Below, one piece after another: positions 10,426-20,600 of a stretch of DNA of 64,000 nucleotides. The notes beneath the pieces are model-generated. The model saw only the letters and a list, made by a program, of their open reading frames with translations. It ran no database searches and was not told the origin of the DNA. Each line of letters opens with the position of its first letter. The first letter of the stretch is position 1. The position numbers and the translations under genes are program-made. The stretch comes from Seminavis robusta (lineage: Eukaryota; Bacillariophyta; Bacillariophyceae; Naviculales; Naviculaceae), in NCBI GenBank assembly GCA_903772945.1, contig CAICTM010000163.1, forward strand, positions 1 to 64,000. Direction: 5' to 3'.

Positions 10426-11344
10426 AGGAGTGGGGCAGGCCACCATGAAATAAATGACGCAGTGAAGGGCCATTCTGGCAATTTCAATGGCACCCTGGCC
10501 AGCACATCTCCAAGGCAGGCTCCATATGCCATCCACCTTCCGTGTCCTTTGTTCCCACAATCCATATGCGTTGCCGAAGCAACAATGCTTAGTTGGCCAA
10601 CGTCGGCGCAGGTTATAAAAGAACGTCCAATGTATGGTGACGACACTATAGAGAGGGGCGTGGCCTATCCCTCTCTTAACTATTACTAGCAAAATATCAT
10701 GTTTTTGCATACCAAGAATCCTCACTGATGATCGGCTCAGCCTTGCAAAACTAGCTAGAACCGCCGCACGAGTACACAGACTCGTGCCGGACCCAGACTC
10801 AGCTTTTGGGTACTACTGAGTCGAGTCGACGCGGCTGGAGACAACCCATCCCTCAGTTGGACTTCGCGTGAAAGATCATCTATCATACGATTGCTTGCTA
10901 GATCTCACCACCGTAAGGCGAAATCGAGCCTAGGTGATCTAGAACTTGCTGTGTGTGATCCCGGCGACCCATGAAACTGCAACACAGGCTAGTAACTCAT
11001 AGACGAATCTTGGCGTTTAGGATGTGGCTGCTTATGGGAAGTCACTATCATTATAATGTAAACGGCCGCCAGGACTTCGTTGACCTTGGCCAATTCACCA
11101 GCACTTGCGTTTCAGGGCTGCCTTGTCCTTTCCTAGCTATAAGCGTGGTCTGGCAATTTCGACGAGAGGTTCCTCAATTGCCACCCCCCGACCTGAAAAA
11201 TCATTCATCGTGCATTGTTCTCGCAAGCTAACTCTAGCCTTACGAATGTTGTCACGACTGAAAGGAGGCCTTTGATTGGTCCACCAAATTTTCACCTTCA
11301 CCCCAAAACTTGGATCTTTTGACCTTGTTTTCTTGTTCGGTAAA
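10426..11344. other. Intergenic, no gene seen
   Basis: No coding signal. Holds scattered CTAGCTAG and GAGTCGAGTC motifs (near 10750 and 10818). Short open frames antisense to the receptor's 3' end look like shadows. Confidence 0.5.
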
Positions 11345-12217
11345 ATGCGTTGCTGCCACAATCCCACCATGTCGCGCAATGATATGGAGACCACCGGTAC
11401 CTTTGTGAAAGATCTCGGAGCTCTGGCTTTGGATCCCATGTTGGACAACGACCCCTCGCCATCCAACATGGGAGACGAAGCCGATCTCGCGGTGATTTGT
11501 CAAGGTGTTCTCGACGCGAAAGATGATGTGCTTGAAGTGGACGGCAAGGAAACCACTTTAGAAGACATCATCTTGCGCGACGAAGAAGCGGTTACCTCCC
11601 CAGATCGTAATGTCTCTGAGCTGTCTGACCAGGACAAGTGCGATCCTCTGTACTTGCTGACGCTCCATAGCTTCTGCTTGCCTGTTGGAAAGTATTCGTT
11701 GGATAATCTTAAGCAGTCGGATGCGGCCAACCTCGTTGGATTCGTGGTACCTATTGCACCACGCCTGGACCATCTTGTTGCTCCTAAGATTGCCAACGAG
11801 TCCAAGAAGACAGGCAAGAAGGAAGCCACCGTGAAGGGAAAGAAGGAAACCATGGGCGGCCGCCGAAACCAGAACCGCCCCGACGTATACCAAAAGCACG
11901 CGAAGTTGACGCTTGTGAGGGAGCCTCTGGAATTCATGATCCTTCCTCTTGTTGCCAGGCGAAACAAGGACGTTGCCACGCAACTCCGCAAGGACCTTCG
12001 CGAGGCCAAGTACAGGGCGCGGTACCATCACCGCAAAGCTGCAAAGGCACCCAAGAAACGCGGCCCATACAAGTGCGGCTCCTGCAGTAGCAAGCTCAAG
12101 GCTCATGTCTGTCCCTTTGTCAAGATTCGCGTGGAGGTTTGGGATGAAGTGGCAAAGTGTGTGCCTCCCGGCCTGCTGAAACAAGCCGCTCTCACCGCAT
12201 CCCCCATCGAGAATTGA
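11345..12217 (+). CDS. Unknown protein with C-terminal zinc-knuckle motif
   Basis: No family recognised over most of its 290 residues. The N-terminal half is acidic (EVDGKETTLEDIILRDEEA), the middle is basic and Lys-rich (KKTGKKEATVKGKKE), and the C-terminal part has arginine-rich helical sequence followed by KKRGPYKCGSCSSKLKAHVC. That last block, C-x2-C-x6-H-x-C after a KRGPYK lead, resembles the small CxxC..HxC knuckle seen in many protist nuclear proteins, so zinc and nucleic-acid binding are plausible but inferred. A single exon; the second ATG at 11369 has a better context (CCACC) than the first at 11345. Long open frames on the opposite strand are shadows. Confidence 0.6.
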   Translation: MRCCHNPTMSRNDMETTGTFVKDLGALALDPMLDNDPSPSNMGDEADLAVICQGVLDAKDDVLEVDGKETTLEDIILRDEEAVTSPDRNVSELSDQDKCDPLYLLTLHSFCLPVGKYSLDNLKQSDAANLVGFVVPIAPRLDHLVAPKIANESKKTGKKEATVKGKKETMGGRRNQNRPDVYQKHAKLTLVREPLEFMILPLVARRNKDVATQLRKDLREAKYRARYHHRKAAKAPKKRGPYKCGSCSSKLKAHVCPFVKIRVEVWDEVAKCVPPGLLKQAALTASPIEN

Positions 12218-12917
12218 CTGGGTGACAAGATTTGTTCAAGCATCATTGGTTATTTCATCTCCTATTGCGTCTGTGGCATCACATGCATGTGAAGATGAAA
12301 TCCCCAAATGAAGCTGGCAAGGAAAAATGTAAGTCGCTGCAGATGTGGTTCTCTTTTCCTTTGCAGTGTTTTACTCATTTTTCGGTGCCGTTGACTGCGA
12401 CCTGTTTTGATCAGAGTTATCGTTTTGCTTTGTGTGGTGTTTCAGAAGAGGCTGGAAGCTTGTTTGAGGAGAAGCTGTCACCATTGTCATTTTGAAAAAT
12501 ATGGCGGTGTGGCAGCTTTATTCCATGAAAGGGCTTTTCGCACTCGTTCTATCAGTACAGAATAGCTATAATTGAGGTTAAGTTTAGTTATCAGTAATGG
12601 CAACGGTTTGATCATTCCACCTCCCCAATCTTGTAGATTTCCATGTAAGGATGAGCTGGGCTGAGCTTATTAGCGCTTTGATCTGTTTGTGTTTTGGGCC
12701 TTCGCTACTACTGCAATTTTTCGTTCCATCGATGGCCTCGACCACCGAATACGAGTAGTAGCGTTGTTCCCCACTGGCTAGCCAGCCCTTGTCACAATAG
12801 CTAGTCGCATGCTGCAAGAATGCTATGGTTTCTCCTTTCTTCCTGCCCGCGGTTTTCTCCTTCCTTCCCGTCAGATAGGTGGCGTCGGTCGCATGGTGAC
12901 CACCACTGCAGGATTGC
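12218..12917. other. Intergenic, no gene seen
   Basis: Lies between the convergent stops of the zinc-knuckle gene and the acyl-CoA reductase gene. No repeat or RNA gene recognised. Confidence 0.5.
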
Positions 12918-14380
12918 CTACTTGGAATCCATATTAATGGCAGCAGGAGTTCCTACCGCCACATTGCATTGTTCCTCTTGGCTTTCTTTCTCTTCTGCTC
13001 TCATCTTCCGCTCGTGGCTGTAAAAGTTGGCCATTGCCTGATCGAGCACCTCTTCATTCCGAGAGTCGGTCAACCTTGGCTCAAAATCCCAGTTCTGCTC
13101 AAAGATGGGATCATAACTCTGGTACATCTTGTGCAATGTTCCTGCCGAGCGCTTGTCAGCAAATAGCCGCAGGGCATAGTACTCCAGCGTCCGCAACGTG
13201 GACCGCACATGTCGATTGCGAATATCATATCGATGCACTTGTGGGGCCATCCGACGAAACAGATCAATCATGGTAGTCTTCTCATCCAGAGAGGATCCCG
13301 CGCTACTGCAAAGGATGGGATGGTAGTGAGTACCAGTCTTTGGATTCTCAGCTGCAGGGGCGGCATGCTCCAACGCGCCATCCAAGATATCCTTGGCTAC
13401 ATCCTCAACAAAGACATTGTCAAAGTGGAACTTATTCTCGGGAAAACGGAAAATTGGCTGAGATGCCATGGCCAAGAAGAACGAATAGCCAGCTCTGATT
13501 CCGTGCCCATGTGTCCCATCTCGAGAAGGTATCACCACAGAGGGACGCACAATGCAGATAGGAAAGTCGGGGTAGTTTTCATGAACCAAGTGCTCCAGGA
13601 TATGTTTGGACGTGGCATACTTGTTGAACTTGTAGTGCTCTGGGAGCATGTGGTCATAGTCAGCTTCTTGGGAAGCATCCGCAGCATCCTCGGATGAATT
13701 GCTTTGGCCTGATTTTGGTACAAGCTGGTTGTAAATGTCCGTAGCTGTGTATCCGGCGTCTTTCAATATGAACTCAATATGGTTCTTAGGGTCTCTCTTG
13801 AAAGGCAGTGGCTGCTGAACAAAGGCCGAAGAAACAACCGAAATACCATCAAGGTTGGGAAGAGAATGACATTGATCCATCATGTTCATAATCGGTTTTA
13901 CGTTCTCTTTCAGCACTTGTGGCAAGGGATTTAGGAAGCTCAAATCATAGGCATTGAAGATCACGCGATTCACATCATCAGGGATGCGTGCGGAAGGCTC
14001 CATGAAGGATGCCTTGTGGGAGCTTCCGAATTGTTTGTTGAAACGCTGGAGGCCTGATACGCCCTTCTTCTCTCGTACAGGAAGGTATAATTTTGAGATT
14101 GAGTCCTTCGTCTCAGCTAGCTAGACGAACAATCTCCTCCCCAATGAAACCAGTGGCTCCTGTAAGGTAAATGACATTATCCTTTGTGGCATTGGTCTGC
14201 GACACAGAAGAAAAGAACAAAGTTAGATGTTGACAGTTGAGAACGACTATGAGAAAAGCAACGAAGAGATCGAGGGAGGCTTACAGAGAACTTTGCGAGG
14301 CTGGTGCTGTTTAGGTAGCTTTTATTCCAGCTACCAAACACAAGGTTTCTGGTGATGGTGGTGCTGAGAACGGCCCGCAT
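12918..14380 (-). pseudogene. Fatty acyl-CoA reductase, frame broken at a CTAG duplication
   Basis: Would reduce fatty acyl-CoA to fatty alcohol with NADPH. Minus strand, exon 1 14380-14285, intron 88 bases, exon 2 14196-12918. Exon 1 encodes a basic, Ser/Thr-rich leader that may be organellar. Exon 2 opens with the Rossmann motif NVIYLTGATGFIGEEIVR and continues with YATSKHILEHLV (the YxxxK active site), CIVRPSVVIPS, a substrate-domain FDNVFVEDVAKDIL and a C-terminal sterile-type domain. Between EEIVR and ETKDSISKLYLPVREKKG the frame shifts at CTAGCTAG (14117-14124); with one CTAG unit fewer the frame would run through to 456 residues. The rest of the gene shows no decay, so this may be a recent or allelic mutation or an assembly error. 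The intact downstream frame begins at Met 14003. Confidence 0.85.
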
Positions 14381-15712
14381 GGTGGAGGACAATTGTCAAG
14401 GTGTTGAATGCAGGATTGATTGTGATTCTTGGTTTTATGAAGTCAAGGGGACGGTTCTTGGTTTCAGCTTCAGCTGTATGCTGCATGGTTACCACCTTGC
14501 CCCACACATCGATCCGAATACTTCGCATTGCAGGTTTCCTTTGATGTTTCAATACCAAGTTCTGAACAGGGGGGTGCCTCAAATCAATCTTCTCTGTTTG
14601 AATATATCCCCAACCACCTGAATACAGTCATGCAAGCAATCGCTAAAAATAGGCACAACGGACACAATGAAGCGGCAGATAGTGGTTAAGAGTGGGTAAG
14701 CGTGGTAAAGAGTGGTGGAGGGTGGTCGAAGGCGGTAAACAAGCGGTAAAAAGGCGGTAAAACAGACGGTTGAAGGCGGTTGCGGGCGCTTGAAGGCGGT
14801 TGCAGGCGGTGGAAGATGGTTAAAAATAGTTAAGACATAAAATACTTAATTAAAGGAATGGTCCAATAAAACAGGAAGGTGGGAGAAGATATCAAAAGAA
14901 ACAATGAGTTGGTTTGAGGCACTCCCCAGGGCAATCAATGAATTAATGTACAGCGTGCATGATTCTGTGTTGTTCTTTAATCTAGTGACTACAATGTCAT
15001 GTACCGGTAGTACAGCCACAATCTTGTACTTATCATCGAGTGGTATGTATGTACGTACATATGACATACTGAGTACCAGTTAGGAGGTCAACGTTTAACA
15101 TCACTTTACCTGGTTGGTGGTCTTACTGGTCCGCCGATGTAATTCGGTACCAGGTACCAGGTACCAGTACTGAGGAAGGATGTGATTACGGCTGAGATGC
15201 TGGATTGATGAAGGTTCGGGCTTTTGTCAGTCCAGGAGACCAATAGTAGGACAGCAGAGCGGATTACATTTTACGGACCACAAAAGTTCTTCCAGCTTCC
15301 AGAAGAAGCCGGAGTGCCGATATTTTGGAGCGGCACCAGAACTGATATGGTACCGGTACAGCTTTCCACTGATAGCTACAGTGCGGCTACTGAGCCGTAC
15401 CAGGTACTACATTGACAGGGACACTGGTACAGTGCAGTTGTACCGGTACGGTACATCGAATGAACTGCCCTCAGTCTTCCGGGGAATTGACTAGTAATCC
15501 TGCGTGTTTTCACTGTACATGAAATAGGATAAATGACTTCTTCCTGAACTTTTGCAATGACGAGGTGACGTATCATCTTTTGCTTCTGTCCAAGTCACCA
15601 AACCAAAGCAAAACCTCTCACAATATTTGGAAGGAAGCAAAGAATTTTGAGCACCCATCAATACGGTTTCACGCACCTTTTCGTTTATCTACCAGTCAAA
15701 ACACTATTCACC
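14381..15712. other. Intergenic, repeats only
   Basis: No gene seen. Contains a G-rich short-period repeat (listed separately) and a dense run of GGTACC and TACCGGTA palindromes between about 15000 and 15460. Confidence 0.55.
14671..14834 (+). repeat. Degenerate short-period repeat, GGCGGTnnA type
   Basis: Roughly 10-11 base units such as AAGGCGGTAA, AAGGCGGTTG and GAGTGGTAAA repeat about fourteen times with drift. One strand is G-rich and nearly C-free, so it may form unusual structures when transcribed. Confidence 0.75.
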
Positions 15713-16672
15713 ATGGCACTCGTCGTTGATAGCTGGGCAAAAGTAGCTGCAATCGAAAATTTCGAAGCTGTGGCAGGCGAGTTGCTCTTTCGAAGGTAAG
15801 TTTTCCTTGGCTGCAAGATTGGGTATACAGATTAGGATTTCCAAAACTCACATACCTTGTCTCAACCACCTTTTTGGGTTTTTTTCAGAATCTTTGAGAT
15901 CAATCCCGGTGCTAAGGCTTTCTTTGCATTTGCCAAAGAAGACTCGGATAATGATATCTACCAAAGTGAAATGTTCCAAACGCATTCACGAGCAGTGATC
16001 ACCACGGTCGATGCCGCCGTGGGGCTGCTGAAAACCAACAATATGGATACCTTGGTGTCCGTGTTGAGAGGATTGGGTGCCAAACATGTTGCGATGAACT
16101 TGGAACAAGCCCACTACGACTTGGTCGGACAAGCCTTGTTGGATACCTTGGCAAAAGCAGTGGGCGATGACTTTACGGATGAGGTGAAAGAGGCTTGGGT
16201 GGGTGTCTACGGAGTGATTGTAGCCAATATGATGGAGGGCGCCCGATCCAAAAAGGAAAGGCAACAACAACCTGCCGAAACGGAAAAGCGAAATGCCAAA
16301 ACTGAAATGGAGGACGCCATGGTCGAGCTAAAGCGCATTACTGTTGAGAAGGTCACACAGGCTCTCCTCAACGCCGAAAATAAAGCCCTCGCGGACCAAG
16401 AGCGTATCCAAGCAGAGGTGGCCGCTGAATTAGAGCGTGTCAAGGAATTCAAGGCGAAACGAGATGCACAAGAAGCCGCCGCAAAAGCACAAGAAGCCGC
16501 TGAGAAAGCACAAGAGGCTGCCACCAATCTTGAAAGTGTGAGCGAGGATCCAGTCGAAGACGAACAAATGGATGAGTCCCTCGTGAGGAAAGACTTGGAT
16601 GAGTCTGATATCCTTTACAACCAACGCAGCTGTGCTCAGTATGTGATGGACAAGCTGTTTGTCAGGGCTTAG
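15713..16672 (+). CDS. Globin with C-terminal coiled-coil extension
   Basis: Two exons, 15713-15795 and 15889-16672, with a 93-base GT-AG intron; the join gives ELLFRRIFEINPGAKAFF. Of 288 residues, the first about 150 are a globin fold close to neuroglobin-type proteins: SWAKV at helix A, RIFEINPGAKAFFAF (B/C-CD, with CD1 Phe), HSRAVITTVDAAV carrying the distal E7 His, GAKHVAMNLEQAHYDLVG with the proximal F8 His, and VKEAWVGVYGVIVANMM in helix H. From about residue 155 an unusual extension is predicted coiled coil, rich in Glu, Ala, Lys and Gln (repeated AKAQEAAEK units), ending in an acidic stretch and YVMDKLFVRA. Haem binding is well supported by the two His; oxygen sensing or NO handling is inference. 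Confidence 0.9.
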
Positions 16673-16858
16673 ATGATTTGTTTTGTACATGCAGTACTGG
16701 AAAGAGAAAAAGGTACCGTAACGGTGTGTTCGCTGGTTTAATTTAAAGCTGTTTTTGCTAAGACGTAGCCGCTTCTACGGTATGACTTCTAGTCCGTCTC
16801 CATAGACACGCACGAGGATGAGACATTAGCTTTGGATGGAAGGAACACAGTAGCGTTT

Positions 16859-17941
16859 TTATTCTGTAGATTGATTCTTGGTCCTACCGTTGGATTGTTC
16901 CAATCGAAGCAGTGTGTACCACAACCAATCCAAGTGTTCCTCCACTTGCTGTTGCAAAGCCGCGCTTCGTAGTCGGCCCATTCCAAAGGCATCCACATAC
17001 GACAGTTTTCCGGGGGGTAGCTGGTCGGATGCCAGAATACTGGCTTGCATCAGCCCACAATCCTCGACGGAGGTCGCAATTATTTGTTCCCCCAATCTCA
17101 TGGCAGTATCCAGGAACCATCCTTGTCCTGCATGGAGTTGGGTTTCTACCACTCCCGGATGTGTCGAGACGCGTGTAAAGGTTGACATCATGGTCTCCTC
17201 GTCATCTCGTTGGTCCAGTCCCACCAACATGACTTCATGAGCCGTCGAGAAGTTAATCATAGCTTTGGCCAGATTAGTAGGAAGTTTCTTGCCAATGGCC
17301 ATTTCCTTATCAATGTTCCAGGGAACGTACATGCCCGATGCCAAGATATTGAGAACACGGGCTTGTGGTTTCAAAAAGCGATGCATATGCTTATACAGCA
17401 GAAACCGTCCCACGACGGCAATACCGTAGGATTTTTCCAAACCATCTTCATTCCGGAGCTCTTTCCAATCGGGAAAGATGCCGGCACTGACAATGAAAAG
17501 ATCGTAGCGAGTATCCTCCGCTTTGTATTGGAGAGTTTTGATTAATTCCAGAGTGGATCGTACCGAACCGATATCTCCTTGTTGAAATTGAATCTGCTGT
17601 TCTGGTGTGGCCGCCACTTGTTGGAGTTGTGTTACGGCATGTTGACCGGTGGATTCGCGTCGTCCCACAAGGGTGACATGAGCGCCCGCTTTTACCAATG
17701 CCTGTGCCGTTCCAAACCCCGTCCCGCGGGTTCCTCCCACCACCAGAGCCCTCTTGTTCTTGTAAAAGGGCGCGAGTTCCGCTGGTGTCAAGACGGGAAG
17801 TATGGTGCCAATGGTGGGGTCGTAAGGAGCCGTCACGGCCCAAATAAATGCGGGCATGACGATGGGACGCCATAGCACCGCCACGGCAACGGCAAGGATA
17901 GCCAATTGTTTCAACGACAACATGGACAACAACAACAGCAA
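16859..17941 (-). CDS. Short-chain dehydrogenase-like protein lacking the catalytic Tyr-Lys
   Basis: A single-exon gene of 360 residues. An N-terminal hydrophobic segment (about 5-40) suggests membrane anchoring. The cofactor site is good: ALVVGGTRGTGFGTAQAL (TGxxxGxG-like) with VTLVGRRES, and an NAG-like SAGIFPDWKEL. In retinol-dehydrogenase-type relatives the catalytic YxxxK falls where this protein reads INFSTAHEVML, so Tyr is Phe and Lys is His. The Ser in ILASG remains. It may bind a nucleotide without classical dehydrogenase chemistry, or use other residues. It is head-to-head with another SDR gene that keeps YxxxK. Confidence 0.82.
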   Translation of the reverse strand: MLLLLSMLSLKQLAILAVAVAVLWRPIVMPAFIWAVTAPYDPTIGTILPVLTPAELAPFYKNKRALVVGGTRGTGFGTAQALVKAGAHVTLVGRRESTGQHAVTQLQQVAATPEQQIQFQQGDIGSVRSTLELIKTLQYKAEDTRYDLFIVSAGIFPDWKELRNEDGLEKSYGIAVVGRFLLYKHMHRFLKPQARVLNILASGMYVPWNIDKEMAIGKKLPTNLAKAMINFSTAHEVMLVGLDQRDDEETMMSTFTRVSTHPGVVETQLHAGQGWFLDTAMRLGEQIIATSVEDCGLMQASILASDQLPPGKLSYVDAFGMGRLRSAALQQQVEEHLDWLWYTLLRLEQSNGRTKNQSTE

Positions 17942-18286
17942 TAAGTGGAAGCAAGGAGAGGCATTGCAGGGTACTAGTACTAGCTACGGTAGAAGCCCAA
18001 GAGCTGCGATTGGGGCAAAGGAACGGCAAGAAAGTATCCGCGACTCAAAAGAATCCCGAGGAAGTGTGCGCTCCATGGCATATGAGGTCAGCCGCGGACC
18101 CGACATGACCGCAAACGGCATCCAGACGATACGTGATACTTAGGGATCTCATGTATGATACCCACTGTTGCCATGACCGCCATCCTCAGCAAGCAAAAAG
18201 TGGTTCCGCTGCTATTACCGCTGGCTACTAGTATTGAACATCAAGGAAGACTAGACTAGACTAGACTAGACTAGACGTGCACAATA
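17942..18286. promoter_or_regulatory. Intergenic region between two divergent SDR genes
   Basis: 345 bases that must hold both promoters. A perfect five-base tandem array (GACTA) lies at 18249-18276, just 10 bases before the plus-strand ATG. No other element recognised. Confidence 0.45.
18249..18276. repeat. Microsatellite (GACTA)n
   Basis: Five and a half perfect GACTA units directly upstream of the SDR start codon, in the presumed 5' leader. Confidence 0.9.
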
Positions 18287-19690
18287 ATGTTGATGACTGG
18301 TGCCCTTGTCGCGGGGCTCATCTCTGTGGTATTGGGCATTGTCCTCTTCACGACGATTCCTCGACATTTGGGCGTCTGGCGGTTTGTGCAGAATAATCTT
18401 TGGACGGAAGGAATCGGCTGGGCCCCTTCGTTTCACCATGGAATCCCCTGGGGATACACGTGGGAAGAATTTCATCAGCAAGATTTGACGGGAAAGACGG
18501 CCTTGGTGACGGGCGGTACGTTAGACTAGTAGTTTGTCATTGTGTACGGTAGTACTTATTACGGTACATCACTCAAACAAGTTGTACCTGTACCGTTGTC
18601 TTTACTTTCAATTAATTCACAAACAGCCAACTCGGGAATTGGATTTGATCTCTCCTTTTCTCTGGCTCAAGTGGGCGCCTCGGTGATTTTGGCCTGCCGA
18701 GATCCCCAAAAATGCTCCAATGCCAAATCCAAAATTCTGTCGGAAGCCAATCCCAAGGGAACCATTAGCACCATGACTATAGATACCGCGTCGTTTGCTT
18801 CCACAAGAGCCATGGCACAAGCATATGCCCATGAATATTATGGCAAGCAGCAACCACACACCACCATTGATCTACTCTTTCTCAATGCCGGAGTCATGAG
18901 ATTAACGGATTGGAACCGCGATTGCCCCAGCAAGACAGATGAAGACCAAATCGAAGTTCATTTCCAGGTCAACTACCTCAGTCATTACTTGTTATACCGT
19001 CTATTGGAACCATTCCTGTCGGAAGATGCACGCATCATTCCAACATCCTCGGGTTCCAGTTTCCAATCCTTCTCCTACACGGTCGCCACGGACCTCGAAA
19101 CACTCCATCGATGCGACAACGGACACTTCAACTTGGGTGGCGCCAATTTGGCGTATGGACAATCCAAAGTGGCACTAATCCTGTGGGTCAAAAAACTGGC
19201 GCGAATGCTGGGACCAGACTCCACGAGAAGAGTCAATGCGTTTCATCCAGGATTGGTCAATACGCCGATTGTGGAAAAGATTCTGGCATCCGGGAATCTT
19301 CCCGCGTTTGCCGCCAATGTCTTTCGAGAACGAATGAGTAGCACAGCGTGGCAGTCACCCGATGGGGCATTGACGGGTCTCTATTTGGCATGTGTCCCAG
19401 CCGAAAAAGGAATTCGAGGACGATACTTTCATCCCATGGCACAAGAGGTGGTGAATCCGGCTTCGTTGGATGAAAAACTGCAAGATGATTTGTGGGCGTT
19501 TTCCCAGGATCTGGTCAAGGACTATCTGGCCCCCATAGAAATTCCTGTGGCGGAAGAAGAAGAAGAAGAGCCGACAACCAGCACTACAGAAATGGAGAAT
19601 GGAGTAGATACAGCTGAGACAACTGGTACGGATGATGACAATGGTGAAACCGGAGAGGATGAACAGGAAGTAGATGAAGAACAGTCGTGA
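18287..19690 (+). CDS. Short-chain dehydrogenase/reductase, retinol-dehydrogenase-like
   Basis: Two exons, 18287-18515 and 18627-19690, with a 111-base GT-AG intron splitting the cofactor motif; the join gives ALVTGANSGIGFDLSF. 430 residues. Residues 1-28 are a hydrophobic membrane anchor or signal. The Rossmann fold shows TGANSGIG, NAG (FLNAGVMRL), the long-range VNYLSHYLLYRLL helix, catalytic Ser near TSSGSSFQSF and the intact YGQSKVALILW (YxxxK), followed by the VNAFHPGLVNTPIV motif. An acidic tail of about 45 residues (EEEEEEPTTSTT onward) is unusual. The likely substrate is a lipid or retinoid-like ketone or alcohol; unknown. It pairs divergently with an SDR that lost the active site. 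Confidence 0.9.
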
Positions 19691-20600
19691 CCGAAAGGAA
19701 GATTCACCTACAAGATGAACTAATTGTAGCATAATGATGATCCTTCGTCAGAAATGGTAGACTCGGAATGCCTGTGGTGGAAGAAACAACTGAAGAAACA
19801 CACACACACAGGAGTCCCAGCAAATCATCGGGAAGGAGGAAGTGAAAGAATTACGGCGCTTAGGTAGGAACATCTTTCCTAACGAAGGACAGTCTGATCC
19901 GTGCCATAGCACAGACGGGCGATATGGTAACAGTATAAGGACTCACTCGAATTTATGCGATTAGATCCGTCTCGGAAGTACGTCGTGTATCCGGGTGCAG
20001 CTCTTGGCTCGGTGCGGTGCGGTGCGGTGCGGTGGAATGATTCAATCGAATTGATCACAGAAACCTGGCGTAGCAATGCAGCATGAACCGGCGCTATGAA
20101 GCTCGAATTTTTTGCTATGAACTGGGGTGCTATTGGGAGGGGCGAGAGGCAGTCATCACAACAACAGCACCACAACCATGAAACTTGTGTCACTTGCCCT
20201 GCGCCAGAGATTCGATTCAATCGTGGATACTCAGTCAGTATCCACGGATGGATTGAGCACTCCCAAGGACTGCATGAAAACCTCCTCACCTCACCCGAGA
20301 CTCGACTCCTATATGTCAACTCCGCTCCAGCAGCAATGAGGTCGCTGCCTGTACACCTATTGGCTTCATACAATCAAATTGGCCATACATCAACTCCTAA
20401 CGCTTCCAAATCTTCCAATGCTATCAATGTCCGCCACCAGTGATCCGGCGGTTCCAAACTCCGGAATGGAGTATCGATTGAATCCAACTTCGTCTTCGTG
20501 TTCTACAGTACTATAGAAGTTTTGGCACAAAATCAATCGGACAAAACCAAGACGGCACAGAGATACTCAACAGAACCAACACTACAATTCTGCGATAATC
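19691..20600. other. Intergenic, no gene seen
   Basis: No coding signal. A (GGTGC)n microsatellite lies at 20011-20034 and a short CACACA run at about 19799. Confidence 0.5.
20011..20034. repeat. Microsatellite (GGTGC)n
   Basis: Nearly five perfect GGTGC units. Confidence 0.85.

Noticed and set aside
11558-12184. 208-codon minus-strand frame
   Set aside because: Antisense to the zinc-knuckle gene. Its hydrophobic look comes from the reverse of Lys/Arg codons.
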